Below, piece by piece: positions 1 through 6,435 of a DNA stretch of 11,197 nt (position 1 is its first letter; each line of letters opens with the position of its first letter). Position numbers and translations under genes: made by a program. The notes below the pieces were generated by a model. That model worked only from the letters and a program-made list of their open reading frames with translations, did no database searches and was not told the DNA's origin. The DNA comes from JABDOU01 sp041567895 (GTDB taxonomy: Bacteria; Actinomycetota; Acidimicrobiia; Spongiisociales; SHLN01): contig JBFGAX010000083.1 of assembly GCA_041567895.1 (NCBI GenBank), positions 1 through 11,197 on the forward strand, read 5' to 3'.

Positions 1-817
1 CCAGTGCCACGAGGACCTTCGGTGCGAGGGGCGGCCTGAAGAAGAAAATCATGTGATTGGCGCCACTCTCGATGAACTCAGCCGCCAGGTCGACTGCCAT
101 CTCCGGGGTCCGGTTGACGATGATCTGCACCGAACGCTCGATCTCATCGCCCGAACGTCCGGCTCCTTCGATGGCGGATTCGAGAACCTCCAGCTTGTGG
201 CGGAAGAGCTCCGGGGTGTCCTCCTTGAACTTCTGGACGGTGAAGTTGTAGTGATCGGAATGGCGGGCTGCGATGGGGATGGTCCGTTTCTCTCCAGGAC
301 CGCCTATGACAATTGGCATTTTCGACTGCACTGGTTTCGGCACGCTCAGAGCCTCCTCGTAGTCGTAGTAGGTCCCCGAGAACGTCGTCGCTGGATCGTG
401 GAGCAAGCTGCGGATGACTATCGCTGCTTCTTCAAACTGATTCATGCGTTCACGCACAGGCAGGAAGGTGAGGCCATAGTCGAGGTGCTCCCGATCCATC
501 CATCCGGCGCCGATCCCAAGCTCAAAGCGCCCGCCGGAGAGATGGTCGAGCGTCACCGATTTCTTTGCGATCAAGATCGGGCTCCGAAACGAAACGGCCG
601 CAACCAGGATTCCCAGCCGCATTCGTGTGGTTTTGGCCGCCAGAGCTGCCAGGGCAGTGAAAGGTTCGAATGTGGCCTCGGCCCGTCCCTCCAATCCCTG
701 GAAATGGTCGTTGACCCAGCCGCAATCGAACACCTCGAGATCCTCTGCCGTCATCCACATCTCCTCGATGTCCGACCACGGAGATCCGTCGAGGCCAACT
801 TTGAACGAGAATCTCAT
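1..817 (-). CDS. Luciferase-like (LLM class) flavin/F420-dependent oxidoreductase, 3' end cut by window edge
   Basis: Read on the minus strand from ATG at 817, the frame stays open for 272 codons to the left edge, so the C-terminus is missing. It begins MRFSFKVGLDGSPWSD. The LLM TIM-barrel hallmarks follow in order: a WVNDHF segment (residues 34-39), the LGILVAAVSFRSP strand (68-80), the diagnostic LDHLSGGRFELGIGAGW block (90-106), then VPKPVQSKMPIVIGGPGEKR (159-178), the usual substrate/cofactor-side loop. In actinobacteria such proteins mostly use coenzyme F420; FMN use is possible and the substrate cannot be told. No Shine-Dalgarno is visible, but a TAGATT box ends 6 nt before the ATG, suggesting a leaderless transcript and supporting this start. 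The HAD hydrolase stop lies 58 nt upstream on the same strand, so the two could be co-transcribed. Family confident, function not. Confidence 0.9.
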   Translation of the reverse strand, partial: MRFSFKVGLDGSPWSDIEEMWMTAEDLEVFDCGWVNDHFQGLEGRAEATFEPFTALAALAAKTTRMRLGILVAAVSFRSPILIAKKSVTLDHLSGGRFELGIGAGWMDREHLDYGLTFLPVRERMNQFEEAAIVIRSLLHDPATTFSGTYYDYEEALSVPKPVQSKMPIVIGGPGEKRTIPIAARHSDHYNFTVQKFKEDTPELFRHKLEVLESAIEGAGRSGDEIERSVQIIVNRTPEMAVDLAAEFIESGANHMIFFFRPPLAPKVLVAL

Positions 818-823
818 ACGACC

Positions 824-829
824 AATCTA
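824..829 (-). promoter_or_regulatory. Candidate -10 box (TAGATT) of the LLM oxidoreductase
   Basis: TAGATT on the minus strand ends exactly 6 nt before the ATG at 817. This places the expected transcription start at or next to the A of the start codon, as in leaderless actinobacterial genes. No clear -35 was found. The inference rests on the same geometry recurring at other genes in the window. Confidence 0.4.
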
Positions 830-875
830 CGCGGCGGGAGATGTGGCCTCATGTTCTCCGGATGCTCTCCAAAAG

Positions 876-1619
876 CTATGTCGTATTCGGCGGTGGATCG
901 GCTTCTACGGCGTCAGCCATCTCGTCAAGTGACGCAAATCGAAAGTCAGGTTGCGGGAGATCGGACACGATGGGGGTTGCGCCCCATCCACCGTCGCCGG
1001 CGAGGTTTTGGCGATCAATCCAGGCGGTGGCGAGTCCGAAGTGCTTCGCGGGAACGAGGTCGTGGAACATGCTTTGAGCGGTGTGAAGAATCTCGGTCGG
1101 TTCAAGGGACAGATCGGATTTGACGCGTTCGAGGAGATATTCGAAGTTGCCGGGTGACGGTTTGTAGGAACCGATGTCTTCGGCTGTGTAGACGGCGTCG
1201 AACTCGACATCCAATTTCTCGTTCGACGCCGCGAGGCTTCGCCGGTCGACGTTCGAGAGAATCACGAGCCGAAACCGCCGTTGCAAGCGTTTCAGAGCAG
1301 GCGCGCTATCCGGGAACGCAGGCCAACGTCGGACAGATCCCCCGAAATCCTCGTGCATGGCCGCCCCGGCAGATAGACCAAACGTCGCCGCGAGTCGTTC
1401 ATGGACAAGCTCGAGAATGCGAGGGTAGGCAAGTGTGGGATGGGACTGCTGAAGTCTTCCCTCCTCTTTTCCGAACTCCCGAAGCACGTCCTGTCGGTCT
1501 ATCACGGCGTCATTCGAGATCAGCACCGGCAGGAAGGCATTCCAAATTCCAGATTCCCAATCGATCAACGTGCCGTAGCAATCGAAGGACAGCGCGGAAT
1601 AATCATGTAGCCGTCTCAC
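876..1619 (-). CDS. HAD-superfamily hydrolase, haloacid dehalogenase type II-like
   Basis: A 247-residue cytoplasmic protein with the full HAD motif set. Counting from the TTG codon one codon upstream of the chosen start, these are FDCYGTLIDWE with nucleophile D14, motif II ILSNVDR (S123), motif III YKPSPGNF (K154) and motif IV near D188 in HTAQSMFHDLVPAKHFG. An alpha-helical cap between motifs I and II and the size (about 230-250 aa) fit type II haloacid dehalogenases and their relatives. The signature SSNxxD segment of true L-2-haloacid dehalogenases is replaced by AQSMFHD, so dehalogenation is not assured; phosphatase or other hydrolase activity is possible. I chose GTG at 1619 because a GAGGA Shine-Dalgarno sits about 4-5 nt upstream; the overlapping TTG at 1622 would be too close to it. 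The gene is transcribed divergently from the EtfD-like gene and is followed by the LLM oxidoreductase. Confidence 0.87.
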   Translation of the reverse strand: MRRLHDYSALSFDCYGTLIDWESGIWNAFLPVLISNDAVIDRQDVLREFGKEEGRLQQSHPTLAYPRILELVHERLAATFGLSAGAAMHEDFGGSVRRWPAFPDSAPALKRLQRRFRLVILSNVDRRSLAASNEKLDVEFDAVYTAEDIGSYKPSPGNFEYLLERVKSDLSLEPTEILHTAQSMFHDLVPAKHFGLATAWIDRQNLAGDGGWGATPIVSDLPQPDFRFASLDEMADAVEADPPPNTT

Positions 1620-1667
1620 CAATTCCTCGCCCTGTTCCTCACGTGCTCTCCCCGTCTGCCGCGAGGG

Positions 1668-1673
1668 AGGCTA
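1668..1673 (-). promoter_or_regulatory. Candidate -10 box (TAGCCT) for the HAD hydrolase
   Basis: TAGCCT on the minus strand would start transcription near 1661 and give a ~40-nt leader containing the GAGGA ribosome site before GTG 1619. No good -35 is visible. The adjacent palindrome at 1680-1694 would overlap the upstream part of this promoter. Weak on its own. Confidence 0.25.
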
Positions 1674-1679
1674 TGCAAT

Positions 1680-1694
1680 GCATCCTCTGGATGC
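1680..1694. promoter_or_regulatory. Perfect inverted repeat in the divergent intergenic region, candidate operator
   Basis: GCATCC-TCT-GGATGC: two perfect 6-bp arms with a 3-bp centre. It lies between the candidate -10 of the HAD gene (1668-1673) and that of the EtfD-like gene (1716-1721), roughly 34-48 bp upstream of the latter's presumed start. A dimeric regulator bound here could reach both promoters. As RNA it could form a short hairpin, but no transcript is expected to cross it. No regulator gene is present in the window. Confidence 0.35.
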
Positions 1695-1715
1695 GTCCGG
1701 GACAGGGTGGCTGCC

Positions 1716-1721
1716 TAATAT
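1716..1721 (+). promoter_or_regulatory. Candidate -10 box (TAATAT) of the EtfD-like gene
   Basis: TAATAT is followed by 6 nt and then the ATG at 1728, with no Shine-Dalgarno between. This predicts a leaderless mRNA beginning at the start codon. A -35 match is not evident. Confidence 0.5.
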
Positions 1722-1727
1722 CAGAAA

Positions 1728-3914
1728 ATGCTTACGGAAGAGCGACCCGAGACGGCCGAGAATGAGAAGGACCGACCGGCTCTGCTGAGCGCAAGCAACG
1801 TGTTTTACGCCTTGGCGGCAATCTCGGCGATCGGGATCCCGCTGGCCGGTTGGATCGGAACGTTTCCTGATCATGCCGAGGCCGAGATCAAGCGGGACGT
1901 TTTCGTCAATATTCCGTCTTCGTTGCAAACGCTTTTCTACGTAGGAACCGGTGCGTTCCTCGGAATCATGTTTTATCTCTTCGCGTTGCGAGCCAAGAAT
2001 TGGCAACGAGGAGCGGGCGAACTTCGGAAGGGCTTGCTCGCCAGGCGAGTCAAGCGGCTCGAAGAGGGTCTGAGGATGAAGACCTTGCTGCGCGATCGGG
2101 TCGCGGGGTTGATGCACTCGATGATCTACTACGGCTTCCTGTTGCTGTTTGCCGGCACAGTAACGCTCGAAATCGATCATCTGATGCCTTCCGACTGGAA
2201 GTTCTTGACCGGGCGGGTCTACCAGGGATACTCGGCAATCCTCGATGGAGCTTCGCTGATGTTTCTGGGCGGACTTGCCTGGGCGGTGTACCGGCGGTTC
2301 ATCCAGAAACCGTGGCGTCTGAAGCAGAAAACCAAGTCAGAAGACGTGTGGACCCTGACTCTCTTGGCCGCCATAGGGGTTTCAGGACTGCTCGTTGAGG
2401 CCGCCCGCATCGCAGATTTTGGGCGTCCTGATTACGAGGTTTGGTCGTTCGTTGGATTCCCGTTGAGCTATCTGGTTCCGGAATCCATTGCCGGTACCAC
2501 GCACCAATGGCTATGGATTGCCCACGCCGGACTCTTCGTTACGTTCCTGGTCGCATTGCCCACCACCAAGTTGCGGCACATGGTCACGTCGCCCGCGAAC
2601 CTGTTTTTGAGTCCGCAAGAGAACCGTCCCAAGGGTGCGATGAAGGCCATGCCAAATCTGCTCGAGGCGGACGACATCGAAACCGTAGGGGCGGCCGCCG
2701 TTGGTGATTTCACGTGGAAACAGCTCTTCGACACCGACGCCTGCACCATGTGCGGACGCTGTACCGAGGTTTGTCCGGCCAATATCACAGGAAAACCTCT
2801 CGATCCCCGGGAAATTGTCCTGAAACTCGGCGAGGTAGCCACGCAAACTGCCGGCTATCCGCTTTCGCCACCCGTTGCGATGGACGAGGGCATCTCCATC
2901 AGCGCAGATTCGGTTTTCGAACGTATTACGTCTGACGAAGTGTGGGCGTGCACGTCGTGCCGAGCATGCGACGAGGCCTGCCCGGTTGGCATCGAGATTC
3001 TCGACAAGATTCTCGACATGCGCCGCTACCTGGCGCTCATGGAATCCGACTTCCCGTCTGAGCTCGGTAAGGCCTACGTCAGTATCGAAAACAGCAACAA
3101 CCCGTACGGAATGGGCCAATCACAACGAGCGGACTGGACCAAAGAGGTCGACTTCCCGGTTCCGATCCTCGGCCAGGACACGCAAACCGCAGAGTATCTG
3201 TATTGGGTTGGATGTGCGGGTTCGTTTGACGATCGAAACCGGAAGGTGACGGTCTCGACCGCCCGGCTTCTGCATGAAGCAGGAGTCGAGTTCGCAATCC
3301 TTGGACCGAAGGAGTTCTGTACGGGCGATCCAGCGCGTCGAACGGGAAACGAGTTCGTCTTTCAACAAATGGCACTGCAGAACATCGAAACGCTCAACGA
3401 TCTCGGGGTCAAAAAAGTAGTGACCCAGTGCCCTCACTGCTTCAACACACTTGGCAACGAGTATCCGCAATTTGGTGGCGATTATGAGGTGATTCACCAC
3501 AGCGAGTTGTTGATGGATCTGGTGCAAGCCGGCAAGCTCGTCCCGAAGGGGACCACGGAAAAGAAAACCATCACCTATCACGATTCGTGCTATCTCGGTC
3601 GCCACAACGACGTGTATGAGGCACCGAGAGAGGTCATCGGTGCGATGGCGAATCTGGTGGAAATGCCTCGAAACGGTACCAGAGGATTGTGTTGTGGCGC
3701 CGGGGGTGGCCGGTTCTGGATGGAAGAGCAAACCGGCAAGAAAGTCAATATCGAGCGTTCAGAAGAAGCACTGGCGACCGGTGCCGACGAGGTCGCCGTG
3801 GCTTGTCCATTTTGCTACGTGATGCTGGACGACGGCATCAAGGAGCTCGGATCTGAGAATGTTGTTGTCAAAGATATTTCCATGCTCCTCGCCGAACGGT
3901 CACTGGACGACTGA
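1728..3914 (+). CDS. EtfD/FadF-like membrane Fe-S oxidoreductase (putative ETF:menaquinone oxidoreductase)
   Basis: A 728-residue fusion. Residues ~25-280 form a membrane domain resembling the nitrate reductase gamma/cytochrome b type, with about six hydrophobic segments (near 26-43, 65-87, 132-147, 168-187, 208-226, 261-279) and candidate heme ligands H130 and H266. Next come two [4Fe-4S] motifs: C339, C342, C345, C349 in ACTMCGRCTEVCP, and C408, C411, C414, C418 in ACTSCRACDEACP. Then two CCG domains of heterodisulfide reductase type: C496, C531, C568, C571 and C621, C655-C656, C693, C696. This order matches mycobacterial EtfD (Rv0338c), which with EtfBA reoxidises acyl-CoA dehydrogenases during fatty-acid beta-oxidation and passes electrons to menaquinone. 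All expected cysteines are present. Loss of one hydrophobic N-terminal stretch relative to longer homologues cannot be excluded. No etfAB is nearby. Start supported by the TAATAT box 6 nt upstream. Confidence 0.93.
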   Translation: MLTEERPETAENEKDRPALLSASNVFYALAAISAIGIPLAGWIGTFPDHAEAEIKRDVFVNIPSSLQTLFYVGTGAFLGIMFYLFALRAKNWQRGAGELRKGLLARRVKRLEEGLRMKTLLRDRVAGLMHSMIYYGFLLLFAGTVTLEIDHLMPSDWKFLTGRVYQGYSAILDGASLMFLGGLAWAVYRRFIQKPWRLKQKTKSEDVWTLTLLAAIGVSGLLVEAARIADFGRPDYEVWSFVGFPLSYLVPESIAGTTHQWLWIAHAGLFVTFLVALPTTKLRHMVTSPANLFLSPQENRPKGAMKAMPNLLEADDIETVGAAAVGDFTWKQLFDTDACTMCGRCTEVCPANITGKPLDPREIVLKLGEVATQTAGYPLSPPVAMDEGISISADSVFERITSDEVWACTSCRACDEACPVGIEILDKILDMRRYLALMESDFPSELGKAYVSIENSNNPYGMGQSQRADWTKEVDFPVPILGQDTQTAEYLYWVGCAGSFDDRNRKVTVSTARLLHEAGVEFAILGPKEFCTGDPARRTGNEFVFQQMALQNIETLNDLGVKKVVTQCPHCFNTLGNEYPQFGGDYEVIHHSELLMDLVQAGKLVPKGTTEKKTITYHDSCYLGRHNDVYEAPREVIGAMANLVEMPRNGTRGLCCGAGGGRFWMEEQTGKKVNIERSEEALATGADEVAVACPFCYVMLDDGIKELGSENVVVKDISMLLAERSLDD

Positions 3915-3943
3915 CGAATCGAGATTGTCGGAGGAGCCTGCGG

Positions 3944-4005
3944 GTCGCCGGTGGGCGATCGGGTCCTCGGTCGGGACCCTTGATCTGCTGGTCGCTCGCT
4001 ACCAG
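3944..4005 (+). other. Tandem potential RNA stem-loops between the EtfD-like and RraA-like genes
   Basis: Three short hairpins fit into the 110-nt gap: GTCGCC/GGCGAT (3944-3959, one G:U pair), GGGTCC/GGACCC with a 7-nt loop (3961-3979), and CTGGT/ACCAG (3988-4005). The GGACCC arm could instead pair with GGGTC at 3942-3946, giving mutually exclusive folds. No U-run follows any stem, so this is at best a weak or factor-dependent terminator or attenuator. No known riboswitch class was recognised. Confidence 0.3.
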
Positions 4006-4015
4006 TCTGTGAATT

Positions 4016-4021
4016 GGAGGG
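4016..4021 (+). promoter_or_regulatory. Ribosome binding site (GGAGGG) of the RraA-like gene
   Basis: GGAGGG lies 3-4 nt before the ATG at 4025. It is one of the clearest Shine-Dalgarno sites in the window, in contrast to the apparently leaderless genes. Confidence 0.6.
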
Positions 4022-4024
4022 AAC

Positions 4025-4675
4025 ATGGCGTCATCGATCGAGGAGCTGGCCGGCCAGGTACGAACCGCTGACATCGTCGACTCGCTCGGCAGACTGCATC
4101 GTCATCGGGCTCATGTGCTCGATCTCGTGAGTCCGACTCCAGGACGGGTCCTCTTCGGCCAGGCGGTCACCATTTCCTACTTCCCGACCTGCGATCTTGC
4201 GTTGGATCCGGAAACACACAATTTCGCTCATCTGTTCTACGAGGCCATTGGAGAAGACGGCACCGGCAAGGTGTTGGTTTTGGCAAGCAACGGATATACA
4301 CAAACCTCACTCGGGGGCGGGACCAAGATGTCCCGCGCTCACAACCACGGGTTGGCGGGGGTTCTTTCGGACGGGCGGCTCCGCGATTTCACGGAATTGG
4401 CGGGATATGACATGGCCGTGTATTGCTCCGGAGAAGCAACCCGCTGGGGAGGCGATACCGTGACACCGTTCCAGGCCAACGTGCCGGTCGTGCTATCGGG
4501 CGTTGGCGTATTACCCGGTGCGTACATTTTTGCCGATTCCTCGGGTGCCGTGGTCATTCCGGAAGCTCAGGTTCGGGAGGTTCTCGAAGGCGCCGTGGCG
4601 GTGCAAGCCGAGGATGCAACTGCCATGGGTGCCATCAAGGCCGAAAATCCGGCACAGTCGGTCAGCGAGCACTGA
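4025..4675 (+). CDS. RraA-like fold protein (RraA/HMG-CHA aldolase family)
   Basis: A 216-residue soluble protein. The core signature is a glycine-rich GGGTKMSRAHNHGLAGVLSDG (97-117) running into the RLRDF block: G99, twenty residues, R120-D121, and E124 two residues further. The family-typical GAYIFADSSGAVVIP strand pair follows (165-179). This is the RraA-like trimeric fold, whose members include the RNase E inhibitor RraA, 4-hydroxy-4-methyl-2-oxoglutarate aldolase and enzymes with oxaloacetate decarboxylase activity. The glycine (not aspartate) at the start of the x20-RD motif points towards the RraA-like side rather than the classical aldolases, as I recall the motif distinction. The protein is often annotated as a demethylmenaquinone methyltransferase; that old name is not supported. 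It follows the EtfD-like gene by 110 nt, with its own good Shine-Dalgarno, and may be a separate or partly read-through unit. Confidence 0.85.
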   Translation: MASSIEELAGQVRTADIVDSLGRLHRHRAHVLDLVSPTPGRVLFGQAVTISYFPTCDLALDPETHNFAHLFYEAIGEDGTGKVLVLASNGYTQTSLGGGTKMSRAHNHGLAGVLSDGRLRDFTELAGYDMAVYCSGEATRWGGDTVTPFQANVPVVLSGVGVLPGAYIFADSSGAVVIPEAQVREVLEGAVAVQAEDATAMGAIKAENPAQSVSEH

Positions 4676-4807
4676 GCCATAGCCGACGAATCCACCCGTA
4701 AAGGAAATCGGGAGCGGGATACCTCCGAGCGGCTTTAGCCTGGCCCGGCCTCAAGTCAGCACTCCGATCTGTCGATACCTCAGCGGTAGCACCGTAGGGA
4801 GATTGCA

Positions 4808-5104
4808 GTGAATTGTTCGCGATGTGAAGCCAAGGCGGTTGTCCGTCGAGGCGAAGCTGTGTATTGCGGCAAGTGCGCTATGGCGCGTGACTGGGAAGAA
4901 GTCATTCAGTTCATTCAAACCGAACGGGTCGCCCGACCATCGAACAAGCCGATCGACAGCGCTCCTGCCCCGGCCGCAGCCGCCCGGCCCACCGGCCAGG
5001 ACGGACAGAAGACGAGGCCTGCCCGACGCCCGGAATCGGGTGATCAGGCACCGGCCGAGTCGAGCTCCGCCCCTGGTGGACCTCCGGCAGATCCGTTCGC
5101 ATAG
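4808..5104 (+). CDS. Small zinc-ribbon protein with disordered Pro/Ala-rich tail, unknown function
   Basis: A 98-residue protein starting at GTG 4808, preceded by AGGGAG six nt upstream. Residues 1-24 form a two-knuckle zinc ribbon: C3-x2-C6 and C20-x2-C23. Residues 26-42 look helical (WEEVIQFIQTERVA), and residues 43-98 are rich in Pro, Ala, Gly, Ser and charged residues with no hydrophobic core, so probably disordered. No known family was recognised. A zinc ribbon plus flexible tail suggests a protein or nucleic-acid contact role, but nothing here shows the partner. The overlapping frame at 4824-5144 lacks such structure and is judged a shadow. The SRPBCC gene starts 46 nt downstream on the same strand, so co-transcription is plausible. 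The preceding 132-nt gap contains no recognisable promoter or terminator, only a small CGGT/ACCG stem at 4784-4794. Confidence 0.7.
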   Translation: MNCSRCEAKAVVRRGEAVYCGKCAMARDWEEVIQFIQTERVARPSNKPIDSAPAPAAAARPTGQDGQKTRPARRPESGDQAPAESSSAPGGPPADPFA

Positions 5105-5150
5105 TGTCCGTCCTGGATTGACTCTGGCCCTCTGGCTACCCTGAGGCCCG

Positions 5151-5576
5151 ATGACGGCCCCGCTCCATTTCAGTGCCGAATACCACGCGCCCCGATTGAC
5201 TATTTGGAGGGCGCTCCAGCAACCGGAAACCTGGACTGCCTTGACCGGTATCGACGAAATGATTGACTACGAGATGGATGGCGAGGACCTCGCCGTGATT
5301 CGGTGGCGCTCGAAAATCGGCCCACGACGCATCAGCGGCGTGACCAGGGTCGAGGCTTCTGAGAAACCAGACTTCATGACCATGGTCATCGACGGTGGAG
5401 AAGTAATGGCGTTGACCACTGCGTCGCTGTTTGACTCGCCGTCCGGGACCCGAGTCGATGTTGTCGGAGAACTCGAGCCGAACGGGTTCATGGCCCATCT
5501 CATTCTTCCGGTGGTCGCAAACTCGATCGAAAACTCGATGCCACGGGCACTGGAACGGCTCAATGAGTTTCTATGA
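5151..5576 (+). CDS. SRPBCC (START-like) superfamily protein, CoxG/polyketide-cyclase-like
   Basis: A 141-residue soluble protein with the SRPBCC pattern: an opening beta strand (LHFSAEYHAP), the AP-x4-W-x-AL-x2-PETW helix-turn (13-28), a LTGIDEM segment, a run of antiparallel strands (AVIRWRSK, RRISGVTRVEA, DFMTMVIDGGEVMALTTASLF, GTRVDVVGELEP) and a long C-terminal helix (VVANSIENSMPRALERLNEFL). The fold forms a hydrophobic ligand pocket; members bind lipids or act as cyclases or assembly factors such as CoxG. No carbon monoxide dehydrogenase genes are in the window, so a CoxG role is unsupported. Upstream are a weak GAGG 4 nt before the ATG and a TACCCT box 8 nt before it. The fold call is good, the function open. 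Confidence 0.8.
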   Translation: MTAPLHFSAEYHAPRLTIWRALQQPETWTALTGIDEMIDYEMDGEDLAVIRWRSKIGPRRISGVTRVEASEKPDFMTMVIDGGEVMALTTASLFDSPSGTRVDVVGELEPNGFMAHLILPVVANSIENSMPRALERLNEFL

Positions 5577-5595
5577 ACTGCATGTGCTAGTGGCG

Positions 5596-5601
5596 TAATC
5601 T
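5596..5601 (+). promoter_or_regulatory. Candidate -10 box (TAATCT) of the atypical SDR gene
   Basis: TAATCT is followed by 6 nt (CGGCCC) and then the ATG at 5608. No Shine-Dalgarno is present, so a leaderless transcript is predicted, independent of the SRPBCC gene that ends 31 nt upstream. Confidence 0.5.
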
Positions 5602-5607
5602 CGGCCC

Positions 5608-6378
5608 ATGAAGGTTTTGGTGACGGGTGGCACTGGTTTACTGGGTTCGGTTCTCGTGCCCCGACTCCTGGCTGCCGGCCATGAGGTGTCGGTGTTCACG
5701 CGCCAGGAACGACCCGAGTTATCCCCAGGCGTTTTGGTTCGCCACGGCGATCTTTTGGACGGATCGGGAGTGACCGCGGCAACCGAAGGATCTGAGGTGG
5801 TGATACACGCTGCCTCGAACGCTTTCCGACGCACGACGGCGACCGACGTCGGCGGGACGGAACTCCTCATCGAGCACCTGCATCACATGGCCGACGCTCC
5901 CCATCTGATCTATCCGTCCATCGTCGGTATCAACGACCATCCGCTGCCCTACTACAAGGCCAAGGCAACGGCAGAAAAACGAATTCTCGATTCCGGCGTC
6001 TCTTGCACGATCCTCCGGGCAACCCAATTCCATGTTCTCATGGCCCGCGCTTTTGACAAGCTGTTGCGATTCCCGGTAGCTCCCGTGGTCAAGGGATGGC
6101 TGGTTCAGCCGGTCGACGAAGGAGAAGTTGCCGATCGCCTCGTTGAGCTCGTTTCGTCTCGTCCTCAGGGTCGCGTCCCCGATTTTGCCGGGCCGAATGT
6201 GTTGTCCGTCGGTGAGATGGCTGAGCAGTACGCCGATCACCACAATCGCAAGATTCGGCTGCTTGGCATGCCGCCCGTCGGGCGAACACTCAAGGCGTAC
6301 GCAGCAGGACTGAACACCAATCTCGAGGCCGATCTCGGCTCAATCACGTGGTCAGAGTGGTTGGCTGCCCACGCCTGA
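5608..6378 (+). CDS. NAD(P)-binding atypical SDR / NmrA-like protein
   Basis: A 256-residue protein with a Rossmann N-terminus: MKVLVTGGTGLLG carries the TGGTGxxG dinucleotide motif (6-13), followed by VRHGDLLD (44-51), the VVIHAAS strand (64-70) and the YPSIVGIND segment (102-110, S104). Y115 and K119 in LPYYKAKA lie where the SDR catalytic Tyr-x3-Lys would be, so oxidoreductase chemistry is conceivable. Many atypical SDRs of this group instead act as regulators or use the fold without turnover. TILRATQFHVLMARAFDKLL and LVQPVDEGEVADRLVELV match the C-terminal half of NmrA/SDR_a5-type proteins. Homologues are commonly annotated as NAD-dependent epimerases or NAD(P)H-binding proteins. The substrate is unknown. 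It appears to have its own promoter. Confidence 0.87.
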   Translation: MKVLVTGGTGLLGSVLVPRLLAAGHEVSVFTRQERPELSPGVLVRHGDLLDGSGVTAATEGSEVVIHAASNAFRRTTATDVGGTELLIEHLHHMADAPHLIYPSIVGINDHPLPYYKAKATAEKRILDSGVSCTILRATQFHVLMARAFDKLLRFPVAPVVKGWLVQPVDEGEVADRLVELVSSRPQGRVPDFAGPNVLSVGEMAEQYADHHNRKIRLLGMPPVGRTLKAYAAGLNTNLEADLGSITWSEWLAAHA

Positions 6379-6422
6379 GGTGGGACCGACTCTGAGCAGC
6401 CAATCACCGCCGTGAAAGCGGC

Positions 6423-6428
6423 TACCGT
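6423..6428 (+). promoter_or_regulatory. Candidate -10 box (TACCGT) of glgA
   Basis: TACCGT ends 7 nt before the ATG at 6436, again with no ribosome site between. It supports 6436 over the in-frame GTG at 6412 as the true start of glgA. Confidence 0.42.
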
Positions 6429-6435
6429 TCCTTCG

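Noticed and set aside
53..1123. A 356-codon plus-strand open frame, the longest on that strand in the left part
   Set aside because: It is antisense to the LLM oxidoreductase and the end of the HAD gene, both of which have clear family motifs. Its translation is rich in Arg/Cys/His without any domain pattern.
1620..1622. TTG at 1622 as the HAD start
   Set aside because: The GAGGA site is only about 2 nt away from TTG but well placed for the adjacent GTG at 1619. The difference is one residue, so this is a minor choice.
3961..3979. Intrinsic terminator after the EtfD-like gene
   Set aside because: The GGGTCC/GGACCC stem is only 6 bp and is followed by TTGATCTG rather than a T-run, so I list it only as a possible stem-loop.
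6412..6435. GTG at 6412 as the start of glgA
   Set aside because: The family opening (MRILVAAAEF) begins at ATG 6436, and a -10-like TACCGT lies inside the would-be extension, 7 nt before that ATG.
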